Assembly: GCA_021772975.1 (NCBI GenBank)
Contig: JAJFKY010000010.1
Span: forward strand, 62,001 to 126,000
Direction: 5' to 3'
Source of the DNA: Gammaproteobacteria bacterium
Lineage (GTDB): Bacteria; Pseudomonadota; Gammaproteobacteria; Xanthomonadales; Wenzhouxiangellaceae
Length of the DNA stretch: 64,000 nucleotides
A program made the position numbers and the translations under genes. Below are positions 45,632 through 55,979 of this stretch, piece after piece; the stretch's first letter is position 1; every line of letters begins with the position of its first letter. The notes beneath the pieces were generated by a model, which searched no databases, was not told the DNA's origin, and saw nothing but the letters and a program-made list of their open reading frames with translations.

Positions 45632-46207
45632 TTAATTGTTATTAAAGTTGCTGGAATACTGTTTCATGAAAAAAGTCCGCGGCTCAACCTCGGCCAGCAC
45701 ATTACCACGTCGATCAAGCAGTTCGGCGCGTACCGTGTGTGTACCCCGTTCAATACCTTCAATCGTTATCCGCGAACCGCTGATCAGAGCTTCGCGCCGG
45801 TCATCAATGTAGACTGCGATGCGCATGCCGCGACGCATCTCAGGCTGCACCTCGAAACTGACCGGCAGGTTTTGTGAAGTACCCCAGAAAGTTTCTTCAC
45901 TATTGGGACTGAGCATGTTCAATCTCACCGATGGGCCCGATCCATCCCCGTCATTATCACGACGGACCGGTGCCGGGGTGGCCGCCACACTGGGCACCAC
46001 ATTGGCTTGCGGTAGATCCATGGGCTTGGCTTCGGGGGTCGGCGGCTGATCAGAAAACACCACATTGCCGTTTTCATCATAGGATTTGTAAATTTCCGTG
46101 GCCAGCAGCGTACCAGCCGACCCAAACCACGCCAGCATGCTCAACAAGCTGATTACCAGAACATTCCGCGCAGATCTAAAACCGTTATTCATACTTGCCG
46201 GATACAT
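45632..46207 (-). CDS. DUF4124 domain periplasmic protein
   Basis: A protein of about 191 residues with signal peptide NVLVISLLSMLAWFGSAGTLLA and then the DUF4124 signature TEIYKSYDENGNVVFSDQPP (residues about 37-56). A Pro-rich linker and a C-terminal Ig-like beta domain (VSFEVQPEMRRGMRIAVYIDDRREAL) follow. Proteins of this family often sit beside glnA and ntrBC; their function is unknown. Start ATG 46207 has GGAG 8 nt upstream. Alternatives are 46192 and 46255. It is downstream of glnA on the same strand. Confidence 0.82.
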   Translation of the reverse strand: MYPASMNNGFRSARNVLVISLLSMLAWFGSAGTLLATEIYKSYDENGNVVFSDQPPTPEAKPMDLPQANVVPSVAATPAPVRRDNDGDGSGPSVRLNMLSPNSEETFWGTSQNLPVSFEVQPEMRRGMRIAVYIDDRREALISGSRITIEGIERGTHTVRAELLDRRGNVLAEVEPRTFFMKQYSSNFNNN

Positions 46208-46227
46208 CGTTTCTGCTCCATCGTTGC

Positions 46228-46252
46228 TACCCGGCCGACCGGCGGCCGGGTA
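46228..46252 (-). other. Intercistronic hairpin between glnA and the DUF4124 gene
   Basis: A 9-bp perfect stem (TACCCGGCC, 7-nt loop, GGCCGGGTA) lies after the glnA stop and ends about 20 nt before the start of the next gene. There is no U-run, so it may stabilise the glnA message or cause partial termination rather than full stop. Confidence 0.5.
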
Positions 46253-46302
46253 CACCGGTAGTTGTCCGGTAATGACTTGGACAATACCACCACAACGTGA
46301 AT

Positions 46303-47712
46303 TCAGGATGAATAATACATTTCGAATTCCAACGGATGGGTGGTCATCCGCATGCGGTTGACTTCGTGCATCTTGAGACTGATGTAGCCATCAATCAGGT
46401 CATCGGAAAACACTCCGCCAGCCTTCAGAAACTCACGATCCTGATCCAGCGCCGCGAGCGCCTGATCCAGGCTGTTGGCCACGGTAGCCAGATTCTTCTC
46501 TTCCTCAGGCGGCAGATCGTATAAGTCCTTATCCATCGCTGAACCCGGGTCAATCTTATTCAAAATGCCATCTATACCGGCCATCAACATCGCGGCAAAG
46601 GTGAGATAACTGCTGCCAACCGCATCGCCGAAACGGATTTCAATGCGCCGCGCCTTGGGGCTGCTGACCCAGGGAATCCGACACGAAGCCGAACGGTTGC
46701 GGGCTGAATACGCCAGCGCAACGGGTGCTTCAAACCCCTTCACCAGACGTTTGTAGCTGTTGGTGGTGGAGTTGGAAAAGGCGTTGATGGCATGCGCATG
46801 TTTGAAGATGCCGCCAATATAATGCAAAGCGGTATCTGACAGACCACCATAACCATCACCGGCAAAGATATTCTGCCCGCCTTTAGCAATCGACTGATGC
46901 ACATGCATGCCACTGCCATTATCACTGACCACCGGCTTGGGCATAAAAGTCGCGGTATGCCCAAACTGATGAGCGGTATTGCGGACCACATATTTGAACA
47001 GCATCATTTCATCGGCTTTACGGGTCAGAGTGTTGAACCGGGTGCCGATTTCGCACTGTCCGGCAGTGCCTACTTCATGATGATGTACTTCAACCGGAAC
47101 GCCTACCGTTTCCAGTATCTGACACATGGTGCTGCGCAGGTCGCTCAGCGAGTCCACCGGCGAAACCGGGAAATAGCCGCCTTTGACACCCGGCCGATGG
47201 CCGGTATTGCCCTCCGGATAATCCTTATTGGAACTCCAGGCTGCCTCCAGAGAATCGATGGCATAGGATGACCCGCTCATGGCCACCTGCCAGCGCACCG
47301 AATCGAACACGAAAAACTCCGGCTCCGGTCCAAAATAGGCGTCTTCGCCGACCCCGCTGGCTTTAAGAAAAGCCTCGGCCCGCTTAGCCAGCGAGCGCGG
47401 ACAGCGCGCATAGGGTTCCATGGTGCTCGGTTCCAGCACATCACAGCGCAGGATCAAGGTATTCTGCTCGGCGAACGGGTCCATTACTGCCGTACTGTTA
47501 TCCGGCATCAATACCATGTCGGACTCGCTGATGCCTTTCCAGCCGGAAATCGATGAGCCATCGAACATCTTGCCATCTTCCAGCAATTCCTCATCGACGG
47601 CACTGCGAGGGATGGTGATGTGGTGTTCCTTGCCTAAGGTGTCGGCAAAACGCAAATCAACAAAATCGATATCTTCATCAGATAGCTTTTTCAAAATAGC
47701 GTCATTATTCAT
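46303..47712 (-). CDS. glnA: Glutamine synthetase, type I
   Basis: A 469-residue dodecameric enzyme that makes glutamine from glutamate, NH3 and ATP, the centre of nitrogen assimilation. Signatures: [16 protein letters not shown], the glutamate and metal blocks [11 protein letters not shown] and [10 protein letters not shown], and the ATP site [16 protein letters not shown]. Tyr398 in [13 protein letters not shown] is the adenylylation site of the GS-I-beta subtype, so GlnE-type control is expected. I start at ATG 47712; the open frame extends 32 codons further upstream without homology. No ntrBC is adjacent. Confidence 0.96.
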   Translation of the reverse strand: MNNDAILKKLSDEDIDFVDLRFADTLGKEHHITIPRSAVDEELLEDGKMFDGSSISGWKGISESDMVLMPDNSTAVMDPFAEQNTLILRCDVLEPSTMEPYARCPRSLAKRAEAFLKASGVGEDAYFGPEPEFFVFDSVRWQVAMSGSSYAIDSLEAAWSSNKDYPEGNTGHRPGVKGGYFPVSPVDSLSDLRSTMCQILETVGVPVEVHHHEVGTAGQCEIGTRFNTLTRKADEMMLFKYVVRNTAHQFGHTATFMPKPVVSDNGSGMHVHQSIAKGGQNIFAGDGYGGLSDTALHYIGGIFKHAHAINAFSNSTTNSYKRLVKGFEAPVALAYSARNRSASCRIPWVSSPKARRIEIRFGDAVGSSYLTFAAMLMAGIDGILNKIDPGSAMDKDLYDLPPEEEKNLATVANSLDQALAALDQDREFLKAGGVFSDDLIDGYISLKMHEVNRMRMTTHPLEFEMYYSS

Positions 47713-48132
47713 GGTGAATACGAATCCTTGGTGAGTGATTGGCGAAAAGTTAGGCGGCGAAAACTCAGGGAAGCATACTGCTTTGCCCGGCGACAGGTTG
47801 ATTGTCACCGTGCAATGGATACTTGTCTCGTCGCATGTCGGGCGGTAATGCGGCCATCGCAGACTGAATCAGACGTTCCTGAGCTGTAGAATAGTCATTA
47901 TAGTGCGGCAGAACAGATTCTGCCGCACTACATCTGACCGATATTTTACCATACTGTACCGTATGTGACCGGCATCAAACCCAGCTGGGCCTAATGCCGG
48001 TTGCTTTGTTACTCAGCCGGAGCTTTCAGAAGATGTCCAGCTGGCTAAGGCTATGCCATGCCCTCGTCACAACCGCTCGGAGAACGGGTATTCCGAACAT
48101 CCCCGGCGCATCAACACCTGCCTGAACCGGCC
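47713..48132. other. Intergenic region between prpD and glnA, with perfect palindrome 47901-47930
   Basis: No gene is seen. The glnA promoter should be at its left end; I could not identify a convincing sigma-54 GG-N10-GC element. At 47901-47930 there is a perfect 13-bp inverted repeat (TAGTGCGGCAGAA, CAGA loop, TTCTGCCGCACTA). It has no U-run on either strand and may be a weak terminator for prpD, a regulator site, or a small repeat. Confidence 0.5.
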
Positions 48133-49581
48133 TTACAACCTGAAGTCAGCCAGCCAGTCATCGACTGCCAACTCGCTTAGATGCTGCTGATCCGCGCACG
48201 ACTTGACTATGCTTTTAGCCTGCCGGGCCGGATAATGCTGGGCAATCGCACGTTCAAATTTGTCGATCAGCACCGGAATACCCTCATCCCGGCGGCGGCG
48301 ATGGCCAATCGGATAATCAATGGCCACCCGGTCGGTGCTGCTGCCATCCTTGAAGAACACCTGGATGGCGTTGCCGATGGCGCGCTTGTCCGGGTCAAAA
48401 TAATCTTTGGTGAAGCTTTCGTTTTCACTGACCTGCATTTTGTCACGCAGCGCATCGATGCGCGGATCATTGGCCACATCATCGTTGTAACTGGCCGCGC
48501 TCAATTCGCCGAAAATCATCGGCGCCGCAATCATGTACTGCAGGCAGTGATCGCGATCAGCGTAATTATCCAGCGGGCCGGTCTTATTGATGATCCGGTC
48601 GCCGGCTTCCTGGGTTTCAACCACGATCCGATCAATATCTTCCAGCCGCTGTTTAACCTGCGGATGCAGTTGCAGAGCACATTCGACTGCCGTCTGGGCA
48701 TGGAACTCGGCCGGGAAGGAGATTTTGAACAATATGTTTTCCATCACATAACTGCCGAATTCACGTTGGAACTGGAATGCTTTGCCCTTGAACAGCACGT
48801 CGTAGAAACCCCAGGTTTTGGCGGTCAAAGCCGATGGGTAGCCCATTTCACCGCGCAGCGCCAGCAAAGCCAGCGTGACTGCCCGGCGGCAGGCATCACC
48901 GGCTGCCCAGCTTTTACGCGACCCGGTATTGGGCGCATGCCGATAAGTGCGCAAAGCGCCGCCGTCGATCCAGGCATTGGATACCGCATTGATCACATCC
49001 TGCCGATCACCACCCAACATCCGGGTGACCACTGCCGTGGAGGCCACACGCACCAGCAGCACGTGATCCAGGCCAACCCGGTTATAGCTGTTTTCGAGCG
49101 CCAATACACCCTGGATTTCATGCGCCTTGATGGCGGCCGTCAAGACGTCCTGAATGCTTAGCGGGGCCTTGCCCCGGGCGCGATTTTGCCGTGAGATATA
49201 ATCCGCCACCGCCAGAATAGCGCCCAGGTTATCTGATGGATGACCCCATTCGGCGGCCAGCCAGGTGTCATTAAAGTCCAGATAACGGATCAGCACCCCG
49301 ATATTGAAGGCGGCCTGCACCGGGTCCAGCTGGTAAGCCGTACCGGGCACCCGCGCACCGCCCTGCATATCGGCGCCAGGCACCAGCGGACCAAGCAGCT
49401 TGGTGCATTCCGGAAAACGCATGGCCAGTGCGGCACAGGCCAGACTGTCCATCAGACAATACCGGGCCGTGGTATAGGCCTCTTCGCTATTAATCTGGTA
49501 ATCGCAGACATAATCAGCAATTTTTTGCAGAACTTCATCGGCAGCTGGGCGCTGGGCGGATTTGGTATCAATATGTGACAT
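48133..49581 (-). CDS. prpD: 2-methylcitrate dehydratase, MmgE/PrpD family
   Basis: A 482-residue enzyme that dehydrates 2-methylcitrate in propionate catabolism; E. coli PrpD is of almost the same length. Family blocks: [70 protein letters not shown] and [16 protein letters not shown]. The usual partners prpB, prpC and acnD are not in the window, so it is either a detached propionate gene or another MmgE/PrpD hydratase. The sequence is closer to the true PrpD subgroup than to cis-aconitate decarboxylase types, by my reading. Confidence 0.88.
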   Translation of the reverse strand: MSHIDTKSAQRPAADEVLQKIADYVCDYQINSEEAYTTARYCLMDSLACAALAMRFPECTKLLGPLVPGADMQGGARVPGTAYQLDPVQAAFNIGVLIRYLDFNDTWLAAEWGHPSDNLGAILAVADYISRQNRARGKAPLSIQDVLTAAIKAHEIQGVLALENSYNRVGLDHVLLVRVASTAVVTRMLGGDRQDVINAVSNAWIDGGALRTYRHAPNTGSRKSWAAGDACRRAVTLALLALRGEMGYPSALTAKTWGFYDVLFKGKAFQFQREFGSYVMENILFKISFPAEFHAQTAVECALQLHPQVKQRLEDIDRIVVETQEAGDRIINKTGPLDNYADRDHCLQYMIAAPMIFGELSAASYNDDVANDPRIDALRDKMQVSENESFTKDYFDPDKRAIGNAIQVFFKDGSSTDRVAIDYPIGHRRRRDEGIPVLIDKFERAIAQHYPARQAKSIVKSCADQQHLSELAVDDWLADFRL

Positions 49582-49649
49582 GATCAGTGGGTTTCCGTAT
49601 GGGTCTGTGTTTACAGAGCGCGATTGTAGCGGTTGCGATATGCGGACAC

Positions 49650-49676
49650 AAAAAAAGGGGGGCTGAAACGCCCCCC
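49650..49676 (-). terminator. Rho-independent terminator of the TonB-dependent receptor gene
   Basis: A 7-bp G/C stem (GCCCCCC with GGGGGGC, 6-nt loop), followed on the minus strand by seven Ts, lies about 30 nt past the receptor stop. It separates the receptor from prpD. Confidence 0.85.
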
Positions 49677-49705
49677 CAGTCAGGGTTCACGTGGTCGTTA
49701 TTATC

Positions 49706-52700
49706 TTAGAAATCGTAACGGGCACCAATCTGGATACGCCACAGTGAGGCCTGGGTCACCAGACGCTCGGTCGACGGGGTATCAAAATTGTTGAAACTGA
49801 ACTGCCCGTCCTCATTGATGCTGGCATCAACAATCGGATTATTGAACTCAAAACCGATTTGCCTCAGGTCGTTGGCATCACTATCGATCAGGTTCAGGAA
49901 GTTCTCGATATCAAAGAACAGCGTGATTCTGTCATCGTTGAAAAATCCTGGCAGTTCCTGTGTGAAGCGGATATCCAGATCGGTAAAAGTGCTGCTGTTG
50001 AAGGCATTCCGAGGTGCGATCTGGCCACGGAACTGATCCAGGCCACTTTCCGCCAGAAACGCGTTGAAGCCCGCCAGGTCGAAGTCATCGGCATAAACAA
50101 CCAGCGGATCATTTTCCAGGGGCACATACAGCAATGAGCGATCTTCGCGTTCACGGCTGTCGCCAAACAGGTTGTTGGAGCTGTTGCCGGTATCGAAGTT
50201 ATAACTGAATGGACGGCCCGAACGGATGGTCGCAAACAGGTTCAAAGTGGTTTCGTAATCACCGAAGAAGGCTTTTCTCAGCGTACCGCGGAAAATCGCA
50301 TTGTGCGGAATTTCGTCGTTGGCTGTCGCTACAACCGGGTTATTGAAATCAGCCAGTGACACATTACCGAAGTTACTGGTCGGCACCGAACTGGTTACCG
50401 GATGTATATCTTCACTGTCGGTATACGAGTAACCAACCGTCGTTTCAAAGTCGACGCCCGTTCCGCCAATGTCATACCAGGCTTTACTCAATGAGATAGA
50501 CAGGTTATGCGTGCGTCCGCCACCGCCATTGGTGAGCAGAATATCGTCGGTAAAACGAGCGTCGCAGATACTGGCGTCGCCGGGGTTGGAAGCACAATCG
50601 GGGTCCAGGAAATCGACTTCGCGATAAACCGGGCGGCCATCCGGAGCAATATCGACCTGGGCCAGATTCAGACCCTGGAACAGGTAAGGATTTTCCGCAT
50701 CGGAATAAATATAGTCGAAGGTAACCGTGAAATCGTTCAGGAAGCTGTGGGTGATGCCGAAGTTAGCCCGAAATACAGTCGGCAAATCCAGTTCCGGATC
50801 AATCGCCGCCACCTGGCCGTCACCAGCCACCAGTTGGTCAACGGCAAACTGTGGCACGCTGGAACCATTGGCTGAACCTGGGCCCAGCAAATCAGAGTTG
50901 TCGTCATCCAACTGTACATTGTCGGTGATCACACCAACATTGCTGAATGAACCCGAGAAAATAACACTCGGATCACCGCCGGAGAACACGCCTACACCAC
51001 CGCGCAAGGTGGTGAAGCCCCAGGAATTCACCGGCAACTCATAGCTGAAGCCGATTCTAGGCTGCAATGCCTTGAGGCCATCGAATACCTGCTCAGCATT
51101 GTCAAAACCATAACGTTGCTGGAAGAAGGCATTGCTGATCGGCCGATCATTGGATTTATAGTAGTCATAACGAAGACCAGCCAGCAAGGTCAGGCCGCCG
51201 ACCGGATTCCATTCATCCTGCAGATAGAATGTATGGATATCACGTTTGAACTCGGCGGCGGCATCATTAATATTGCCGGTAACCACACCGTTGAATTCAA
51301 ATTCGGTGGGATCCTGAGCCGCCAGGCCTTCAATGCTGTCAAATACGTATGCACCGGAGGTGGCTGGAAGAAACAGGTTGAATACATCGAATGAATCCAG
51401 CTCATAACCGAAAGTCACTTCATGATTGGCGACTTTGTAGTCCGCCTTGAATTTAGCCTGATCGGTCTGCGAACGTAAATCATTGGTCTGGCGGAAGAAG
51501 TCAGGTCCGGCGAAGACACTGCCGTCATCCAGATCCACTTCGATTTCAGCAAAACCTAAACCCAGCAAGGGGTCCTGGGTATCTTCGTTATCAAACCGCG
51601 ATAAGCGGACCTCAGTGGATAACTGATCGGTCCAGTTGGAGAACAGGCGCAACGAGTAAGCGTCGATGTTATTGCCGGAGTTATAAAAATGTGATGAAAA
51701 TGCCAGGTCACCAAAACTGGCATTATTATCGACCTGGGTGGTGAAATCTTCCCGGGTACGCTGATAGTTAAACGCCAGACGGTGATCATCGGTCAGATTG
51801 GCATCGATACGCACCAGAATTCTGCGATTATCATCGGTGGCTGAGCCCAGTGGTAACACGCCTGGGTCATAGTTGTAGGTGTTCAACAGAATATTTCTTA
51901 TCTGATCAATCTGACCGGCGGAAATACCGTCAACCACGTTGGGCAGGCCAGAACCGGCAGGGCCATCATCGACCGCTTGATCACCGATGGTTTCTTCATA
52001 GGAGACAAAGAAGAACAGGCGATCTTTAAGGATCGGGCCACCGATAAAAGCACCGAAGTTGTGCGATTCAAAATCGCCCGACTGGTTAGATGCCAACGCA
52101 TCACCGCGGTAGTATTCAAACACGCCACCGGTGAACTCATTGGTGCCGGATTTGGTAACCACGTTGATATTACAGCCGCTGAAGTTGCCGTATTCGACGT
52201 CAAACGGCGCAAATTCCACTGACACCTGATTGATCGCATCCAGCGGAAACGGCTGAGCTTGACCGGGGAAGGCCACGTTCAAGCCAAAGGTATCATCCTG
52301 GCGCACACCGTCAACGGTAAAACTGTTGAAGCGTGAGTTGGCGCCGGCACAACTGACTGCGCCATCCTGGTTGGCCGGATCAATGGTTACGCGTGGATCA
52401 ACCCGGAACACATCACGAATATCACGCGAAATAGAAGGCAGGTCCTTGATGTCCTGCAGGTCATAAGAGCTGCCGGGACCCAGTGCCCGCTGGTAACCAC
52501 CGACGTCGGCAATGCCGACAACCTGCAGTGCGCCCAGATCGGCAGATTCGTTTTCCAGGCCAAACGTCAGCGTGGCTGTGTCTGACAAAGTAATAAACAC
52601 ATCGTCAACGCGCTCGTCAACGTACTCGTCGCTGTCGACCTGCACACTGTAGGGCCCACCGACTTCCAGCCCGCGGGCAGTGAACTGTCCGGATGAGGTG

Positions 52701-52894
52701 GTGACGGTGGTAATCCGGCGATTGGTTCTGGTGTCGGTAACGGTCACGTCGGCATTGACTACAGGATTACCCTGTGGATCCAACACGGTACCCGAAATGG
52801 TTGATGTGACCTGCTGCGCCACCGCTGGCTGGACAAATGCCGCGCCCAATAATGCAGTGATAGCACCTGCCAGTACTAGTTTCTTGAAAGACAT
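49706..52894 (-). CDS. Oar-like TonB-dependent outer-membrane receptor
   Basis: A 1,062-residue receptor. Signal peptide 1-27 (ending QPAVAQ), then a carboxypeptidase-regulatory-like beta-sandwich at about 30-115 (STISGTVLDPQGNPVVNADVTVTDTRTN). The plug at about 130-260 includes DIKDLPSISRDIRDVFRVDPRV, and a beta-barrel runs to the C-terminal RIQIGARYDF. The fusion of this sandwich to a TonB barrel defines the Oar/SusC-like group that imports peptides, glycans or other large substrates. No SusD-like lipoprotein or TonB gene is nearby, so the ligand cannot be assigned. The metalloprotease upstream suggests peptides, by position only. Confidence 0.92.
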   Translation of the reverse strand: MSFKKLVLAGAITALLGAAFVQPAVAQQVTSTISGTVLDPQGNPVVNADVTVTDTRTNRRITTVTTSSGQFTARGLEVGGPYSVQVDSDEYVDERVDDVFITLSDTATLTFGLENESADLGALQVVGIADVGGYQRALGPGSSYDLQDIKDLPSISRDIRDVFRVDPRVTIDPANQDGAVSCAGANSRFNSFTVDGVRQDDTFGLNVAFPGQAQPFPLDAINQVSVEFAPFDVEYGNFSGCNINVVTKSGTNEFTGGVFEYYRGDALASNQSGDFESHNFGAFIGGPILKDRLFFFVSYEETIGDQAVDDGPAGSGLPNVVDGISAGQIDQIRNILLNTYNYDPGVLPLGSATDDNRRILVRIDANLTDDHRLAFNYQRTREDFTTQVDNNASFGDLAFSSHFYNSGNNIDAYSLRLFSNWTDQLSTEVRLSRFDNEDTQDPLLGLGFAEIEVDLDDGSVFAGPDFFRQTNDLRSQTDQAKFKADYKVANHEVTFGYELDSFDVFNLFLPATSGAYVFDSIEGLAAQDPTEFEFNGVVTGNINDAAAEFKRDIHTFYLQDEWNPVGGLTLLAGLRYDYYKSNDRPISNAFFQQRYGFDNAEQVFDGLKALQPRIGFSYELPVNSWGFTTLRGGVGVFSGGDPSVIFSGSFSNVGVITDNVQLDDDNSDLLGPGSANGSSVPQFAVDQLVAGDGQVAAIDPELDLPTVFRANFGITHSFLNDFTVTFDYIYSDAENPYLFQGLNLAQVDIAPDGRPVYREVDFLDPDCASNPGDASICDARFTDDILLTNGGGGRTHNLSISLSKAWYDIGGTGVDFETTVGYSYTDSEDIHPVTSSVPTSNFGNVSLADFNNPVVATANDEIPHNAIFRGTLRKAFFGDYETTLNLFATIRSGRPFSYNFDTGNSSNNLFGDSREREDRSLLYVPLENDPLVVYADDFDLAGFNAFLAESGLDQFRGQIAPRNAFNSSTFTDLDIRFTQELPGFFNDDRITLFFDIENFLNLIDSDANDLRQIGFEFNNPIVDASINEDGQFSFNNFDTPSTERLVTQASLWRIQIGARYDF

Positions 52895-53366
52895 GGCTAA
52901 ACCTCTTACTTATTTGCTCTGCTTGAATAAAGAAACCGCTGTGTTTAGCTCACACAACGAGTCTGTCTGGGGTAACCAGGGCCGTGATTGGCCGCTCGGC
53001 TTATAGTGGCACATATTAAACCAGTGTTAAATGACACTTTGTTTACCGCGCCAGCAGGGATTCTGGCAACCGGTAAAGTGCGAAAGATATACTATTGTTA
53101 GATTTGTAATGTAAGAGCCTGATACGTATGCGTTCAGACTGCCATTGGGCTGCAGTGATGCGGTTTGACAGCCGGTTTATGCAGGGCAGTGTTTTTTAGC
53201 TTACCGTTCGGGTTTTTGCTGTCGGCCACTGTGCCCAACGGCTGATCTGCGCGCGAACGGCCAGTCATTGGGATGTCTGACCGACTGATATTGCCCTTGC
53301 AACTCTGGTCTTAGCGGCCAGCAGAATGTACCAGTGCCTGTCTCTGGGGGACGATTGAGCACGAAT
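52895..53366. other. Upstream region of the TonB receptor; possible operator at 53023-53038
   Basis: No gene is visible. A 16-bp palindrome AGTGT-TAAATG-ACACT at 53023-53038 lies about 130 nt upstream of the receptor ATG and could be an operator. A GTAATGTAAG-rich stretch follows it. The rest, up to the protease terminator, shows no open frame of note. Confidence 0.4.
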
Positions 53367-53389
53367 AACCCCGGCGCCTGGCCGGGGTT
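53367..53389 (-). terminator. Probable terminator of the metalloprotease gene
   Basis: A 9-bp stem (AACCCCGGC, 5-nt loop, GCCGGGGTT) lies about 35 nt after the stop. On the minus strand it is followed only by a short T-rich stretch (TTATTCGT), so it is weaker than the other terminators here. Confidence 0.6.
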
Positions 53390-53424
53390 TGGCGTTGCTG
53401 ATTAACTGTCGGTGCTACCGACCT

Positions 53425-54633
53425 TTAGCGAAAACCCGCCACCGTGGCAGCACGCTCGCGATGGACGCGATCGTTATCGCTGAAGCTGGTGGTGCCAAAC
53501 GGAAAGCCGTTGAAGGTGAAGTCCGGGTTGGAGAAACCACCCACTCGCGGTAAACCGGTGCTGGTGGTGCCCATGATGGTACGGAAGTTACCGGCACTGC
53601 TGGCTAAACCATGACCGTATGAAAACGGTGTAGTGGTGGGATCATTCTGGTGGCGGGCGCCAAACAGATGACCGACTTCATGCACGAAAGTGAAATCAGT
53701 ACAGGTGTATTTGACCACGAAAAAACCGTTGCTCGCACCGCCGCCAATGGCGTTAACAATACCGCAGATGCTGGGGTCGTTGGGCGTGGCCACGATCATA
53801 CCAACCAGATCCGCGGATATCGAGTTGCGGGTACTGTTGGCCAGCGCATCATTAAAGCCATCGTTTAAATTCTTCAAACCCGAAGCATTGGATTGAGCTG
53901 TACTGCGCTCATTATTGGTAGCCCGATACAACCCGGCACTTTGCATATTGATATCGATACCGGTGGCCGAATAAGCCTGATTGGACTGAGAAATAAAGAA
54001 GTTCATCCGGTCCACGATCGGACTCACCCCACCGGCCGCATTGATAGCCGTGTTAGAGGCAATCTGCATCACCCGGACGGTGCTGGTCATACGCGTGGCC
54101 GCGACCTCTTCAGCAGCTATAGCCAGCTCGGATTTAGGCGTATCATCGGCATAGCCCAACTGAGTGAAGTCTCTTTCCGCCAGTACATGCTGACCGTTCT
54201 GCAGGGTGCTGATCTCATAAATTTTATCGGCCAGGCGAATCTGGCCAAACAGCCGGTTCCCGCTGACGACAAAGTTGACCAGGTCGCTTACCACCTCATT
54301 GGAACCAGGGCTGCGCGGTACATCAATGCTGCCATTCCAGGAATAATAGCCTCCTTCCATATCATAATTGTGTGTTTGCTGGACGATATAACTGTCGCCG
54401 CCGAGATTAAAATTAAACGCCGGAGCATCCTTGCTCAACGCCTGCATATTGACGGCCACAGCTTCAATGAAACTTGAGGACTGGCTTAAATCGGCGATCC
54501 CCGGCTGGCTGCTGATATCCACCGGGGCTCTGAGATTGCTCAATAAATTGGGGGCTTGTGTCTGTGCCTGGGTGTTACCGCATAAAGCCGCGGTGATAAA
54601 CAGCGTCAGGCAGACGCTTTTTTTAATTGACAT
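53425..54633 (-). CDS. Secreted reprolysin-like zinc metalloprotease (metzincin, M12)
   Basis: A 402-residue exported protease. Signal peptide MSIKKSVCLTLFITAALCGNTQAQ, then an N-terminal pro-region-like domain (about 25-180) and a catalytic domain. The zinc motif is H318-E319-VG-H322-LFGAR-H328, the long HExxHxxGxxH form with Ala before Arg-His. The Met-turn follows as FRTIMGT. Two cysteine-bearing stretches (SICGIVN, KYTCTDF) just before the motif resemble related secreted metzincins. ATG 54633 has AAGGAG 9 nt upstream. No secretion ATPase is nearby, so Sec plus a general route is assumed. It may supply peptides for the adjacent receptor. Confidence 0.88.
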   Translation of the reverse strand: MSIKKSVCLTLFITAALCGNTQAQTQAPNLLSNLRAPVDISSQPGIADLSQSSSFIEAVAVNMQALSKDAPAFNFNLGGDSYIVQQTHNYDMEGGYYSWNGSIDVPRSPGSNEVVSDLVNFVVSGNRLFGQIRLADKIYEISTLQNGQHVLAERDFTQLGYADDTPKSELAIAAEEVAATRMTSTVRVMQIASNTAINAAGGVSPIVDRMNFFISQSNQAYSATGIDINMQSAGLYRATNNERSTAQSNASGLKNLNDGFNDALANSTRNSISADLVGMIVATPNDPSICGIVNAIGGGASNGFFVVKYTCTDFTFVHEVGHLFGARHQNDPTTTPFSYGHGLASSAGNFRTIMGTTSTGLPRVGGFSNPDFTFNGFPFGTTSFSDNDRVHRERAATVAGFR

Positions 54634-55299
54634 GATCCATGTCTCCTTTATTTTACTTTCCATAGCGAATGTAACCTTGAGAGCGAGCGAACCCGCTGGA
54701 AGTTACTCCTGACTTACAAGTACCACGAAATTTCCATGTTCCGCAAGAGGCAGGACATCGATTAAAGCCTCGCTGAAATGCTTAATGCGCATGCGCTTAT
54801 GCCAATCAGTTATTACTAACCGCGGTCATGCTCCAGTCGAAACCAGGCATTGCTAATAATTATGGAATATATTCACAAAGCCTTCACGATATATGCCTGT
54901 TAAAGCCCAAATAAATATAAATAAAATTGACCTTAGTAGTTAAATTTGAAACTAATTGGCAGGCAATCTCACTATCGTGATTTTTTAAAAAAATAACCGG
55001 ATAAGACCCATTAATCATCAGAATAAAGCCGCAAATTGACTGCACGCATTCAATTTTGCGCTTACTGCAGTACGGATTCACCAGCAAATGAATCCCAGCA
55101 GCACGCCAATCATGCTTGATCTCACCCGTGGATTTACCTTCATCAACGATAAATACTCTGGGATTCCGAGCGGTTATTCTGGCTTCAAATGCCCCGCACC
55201 TGGATGCTATGCCAGGTACATTTTGCTGGCTGTATTTTTGCTGATAGCGATTGCCAGCCCGGTAACCACCGCTGACTGACAACCACTGTCAGCTGCTGA
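54634..55299. other. A+T-rich intergenic region without a supported gene
   Basis: From about 54720 to 55080 the base composition drops well below that of the neighbours. A minus-strand frame of 132 codons (54884-55282) and a plus-strand frame of 63 codons (55088-55279) are open but overlap each other on opposite strands. Neither has a recognisable domain or a clear ribosome site, and the minus frame ends in a low-complexity NFIYIYLGF run. I treat this as non-coding or as the decayed remains of an insertion. Confidence 0.4.
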
Positions 55300-55914
55300 T
55301 TAACTCAGCCCTTCACGTTGCATGGCCTGCTGCACACCTGGATTGGCCAGCATCCTGTCCATATAGGCTTTAATGTTGGGGAAACCATACGCGGAGCTGG
55401 CCATATTGCGCGACCAGCGAAATACGGTAAAAGCGTAGGCGTCGGCGATGCTGGGTTTATCACCAGCGGTGTAGGTCTTACCGGCCAGCCAGGTATCACA
55501 ATGCCGCAGCAATCCCGCCACCAGATTTTCCGCGGCCTGTTTGACGCGGGCGTATTCATCATCATTACCGTTCACAATAAACCGCGGTTGGAAAAAATAG
55601 GCGGCGTGGGAGCGGTGCAGATCACTGGTGACAAAGCTCAGCCAGCGGTTGATCTCATACTGCGAACGCGGATCGCCGGGTCCACCAATATCAGACTCTG
55701 GATGACTGTCCGCAATAAACCGTAGTATGGCATTGCATTGTGTCAGCACACTGCCATCATCCAGTACCAGGGTTGGTGCCTGTGCAACCGAATTGATCTG
55801 ACGGTACTGCTCACTGCGCAGATCAGGCTTTTCCAGCTCAAATTCGGCGCCCACCCAGTTCAGGGCAATATGTGGCGCCATTGAGCAGGCTCCCGGCAAA
55901 TAATACAGTTTCAT
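55300..55914 (-). CDS. Glutathione S-transferase (bacterial beta-class-like)
   Basis: A 204-residue two-domain GST. The thioredoxin-like N-domain begins MKLYYLPGACSMAPHIAL, with C10-S11 at the active site as in beta-class enzymes. The cis-Pro motif is QAPTLVLDDGSVLTQCNAILRFIAD, where Pro and the acidic Ser/Gln contact glutathione. The all-helical C-domain ends with DKPSIADAYAFTVFRWS. The role is conjugation or reduction of electrophiles and peroxides. There is no operon partner. Confidence 0.93.
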   Translation of the reverse strand: MKLYYLPGACSMAPHIALNWVGAEFELEKPDLRSEQYRQINSVAQAPTLVLDDGSVLTQCNAILRFIADSHPESDIGGPGDPRSQYEINRWLSFVTSDLHRSHAAYFFQPRFIVNGNDDEYARVKQAAENLVAGLLRHCDTWLAGKTYTAGDKPSIADAYAFTVFRWSRNMASSAYGFPNIKAYMDRMLANPGVQQAMQREGLS

Positions 55915-55979
55915 ATCTGACCTCGAATTGATTGCTGAGCCGCTTATAGTAACCTGCTTGCTATAAGCACTGTGCGAAG

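Noticed and set aside
47713-47808. 32-codon N-terminal extension of glutamine synthetase
   Set aside because: GlnA homology and normal length start at the ATG at 47712.
48133-49581. A propionate-use operon around prpD
   Set aside because: No prpB, prpC, acnD or prpR is present in the window; prpD stands alone.
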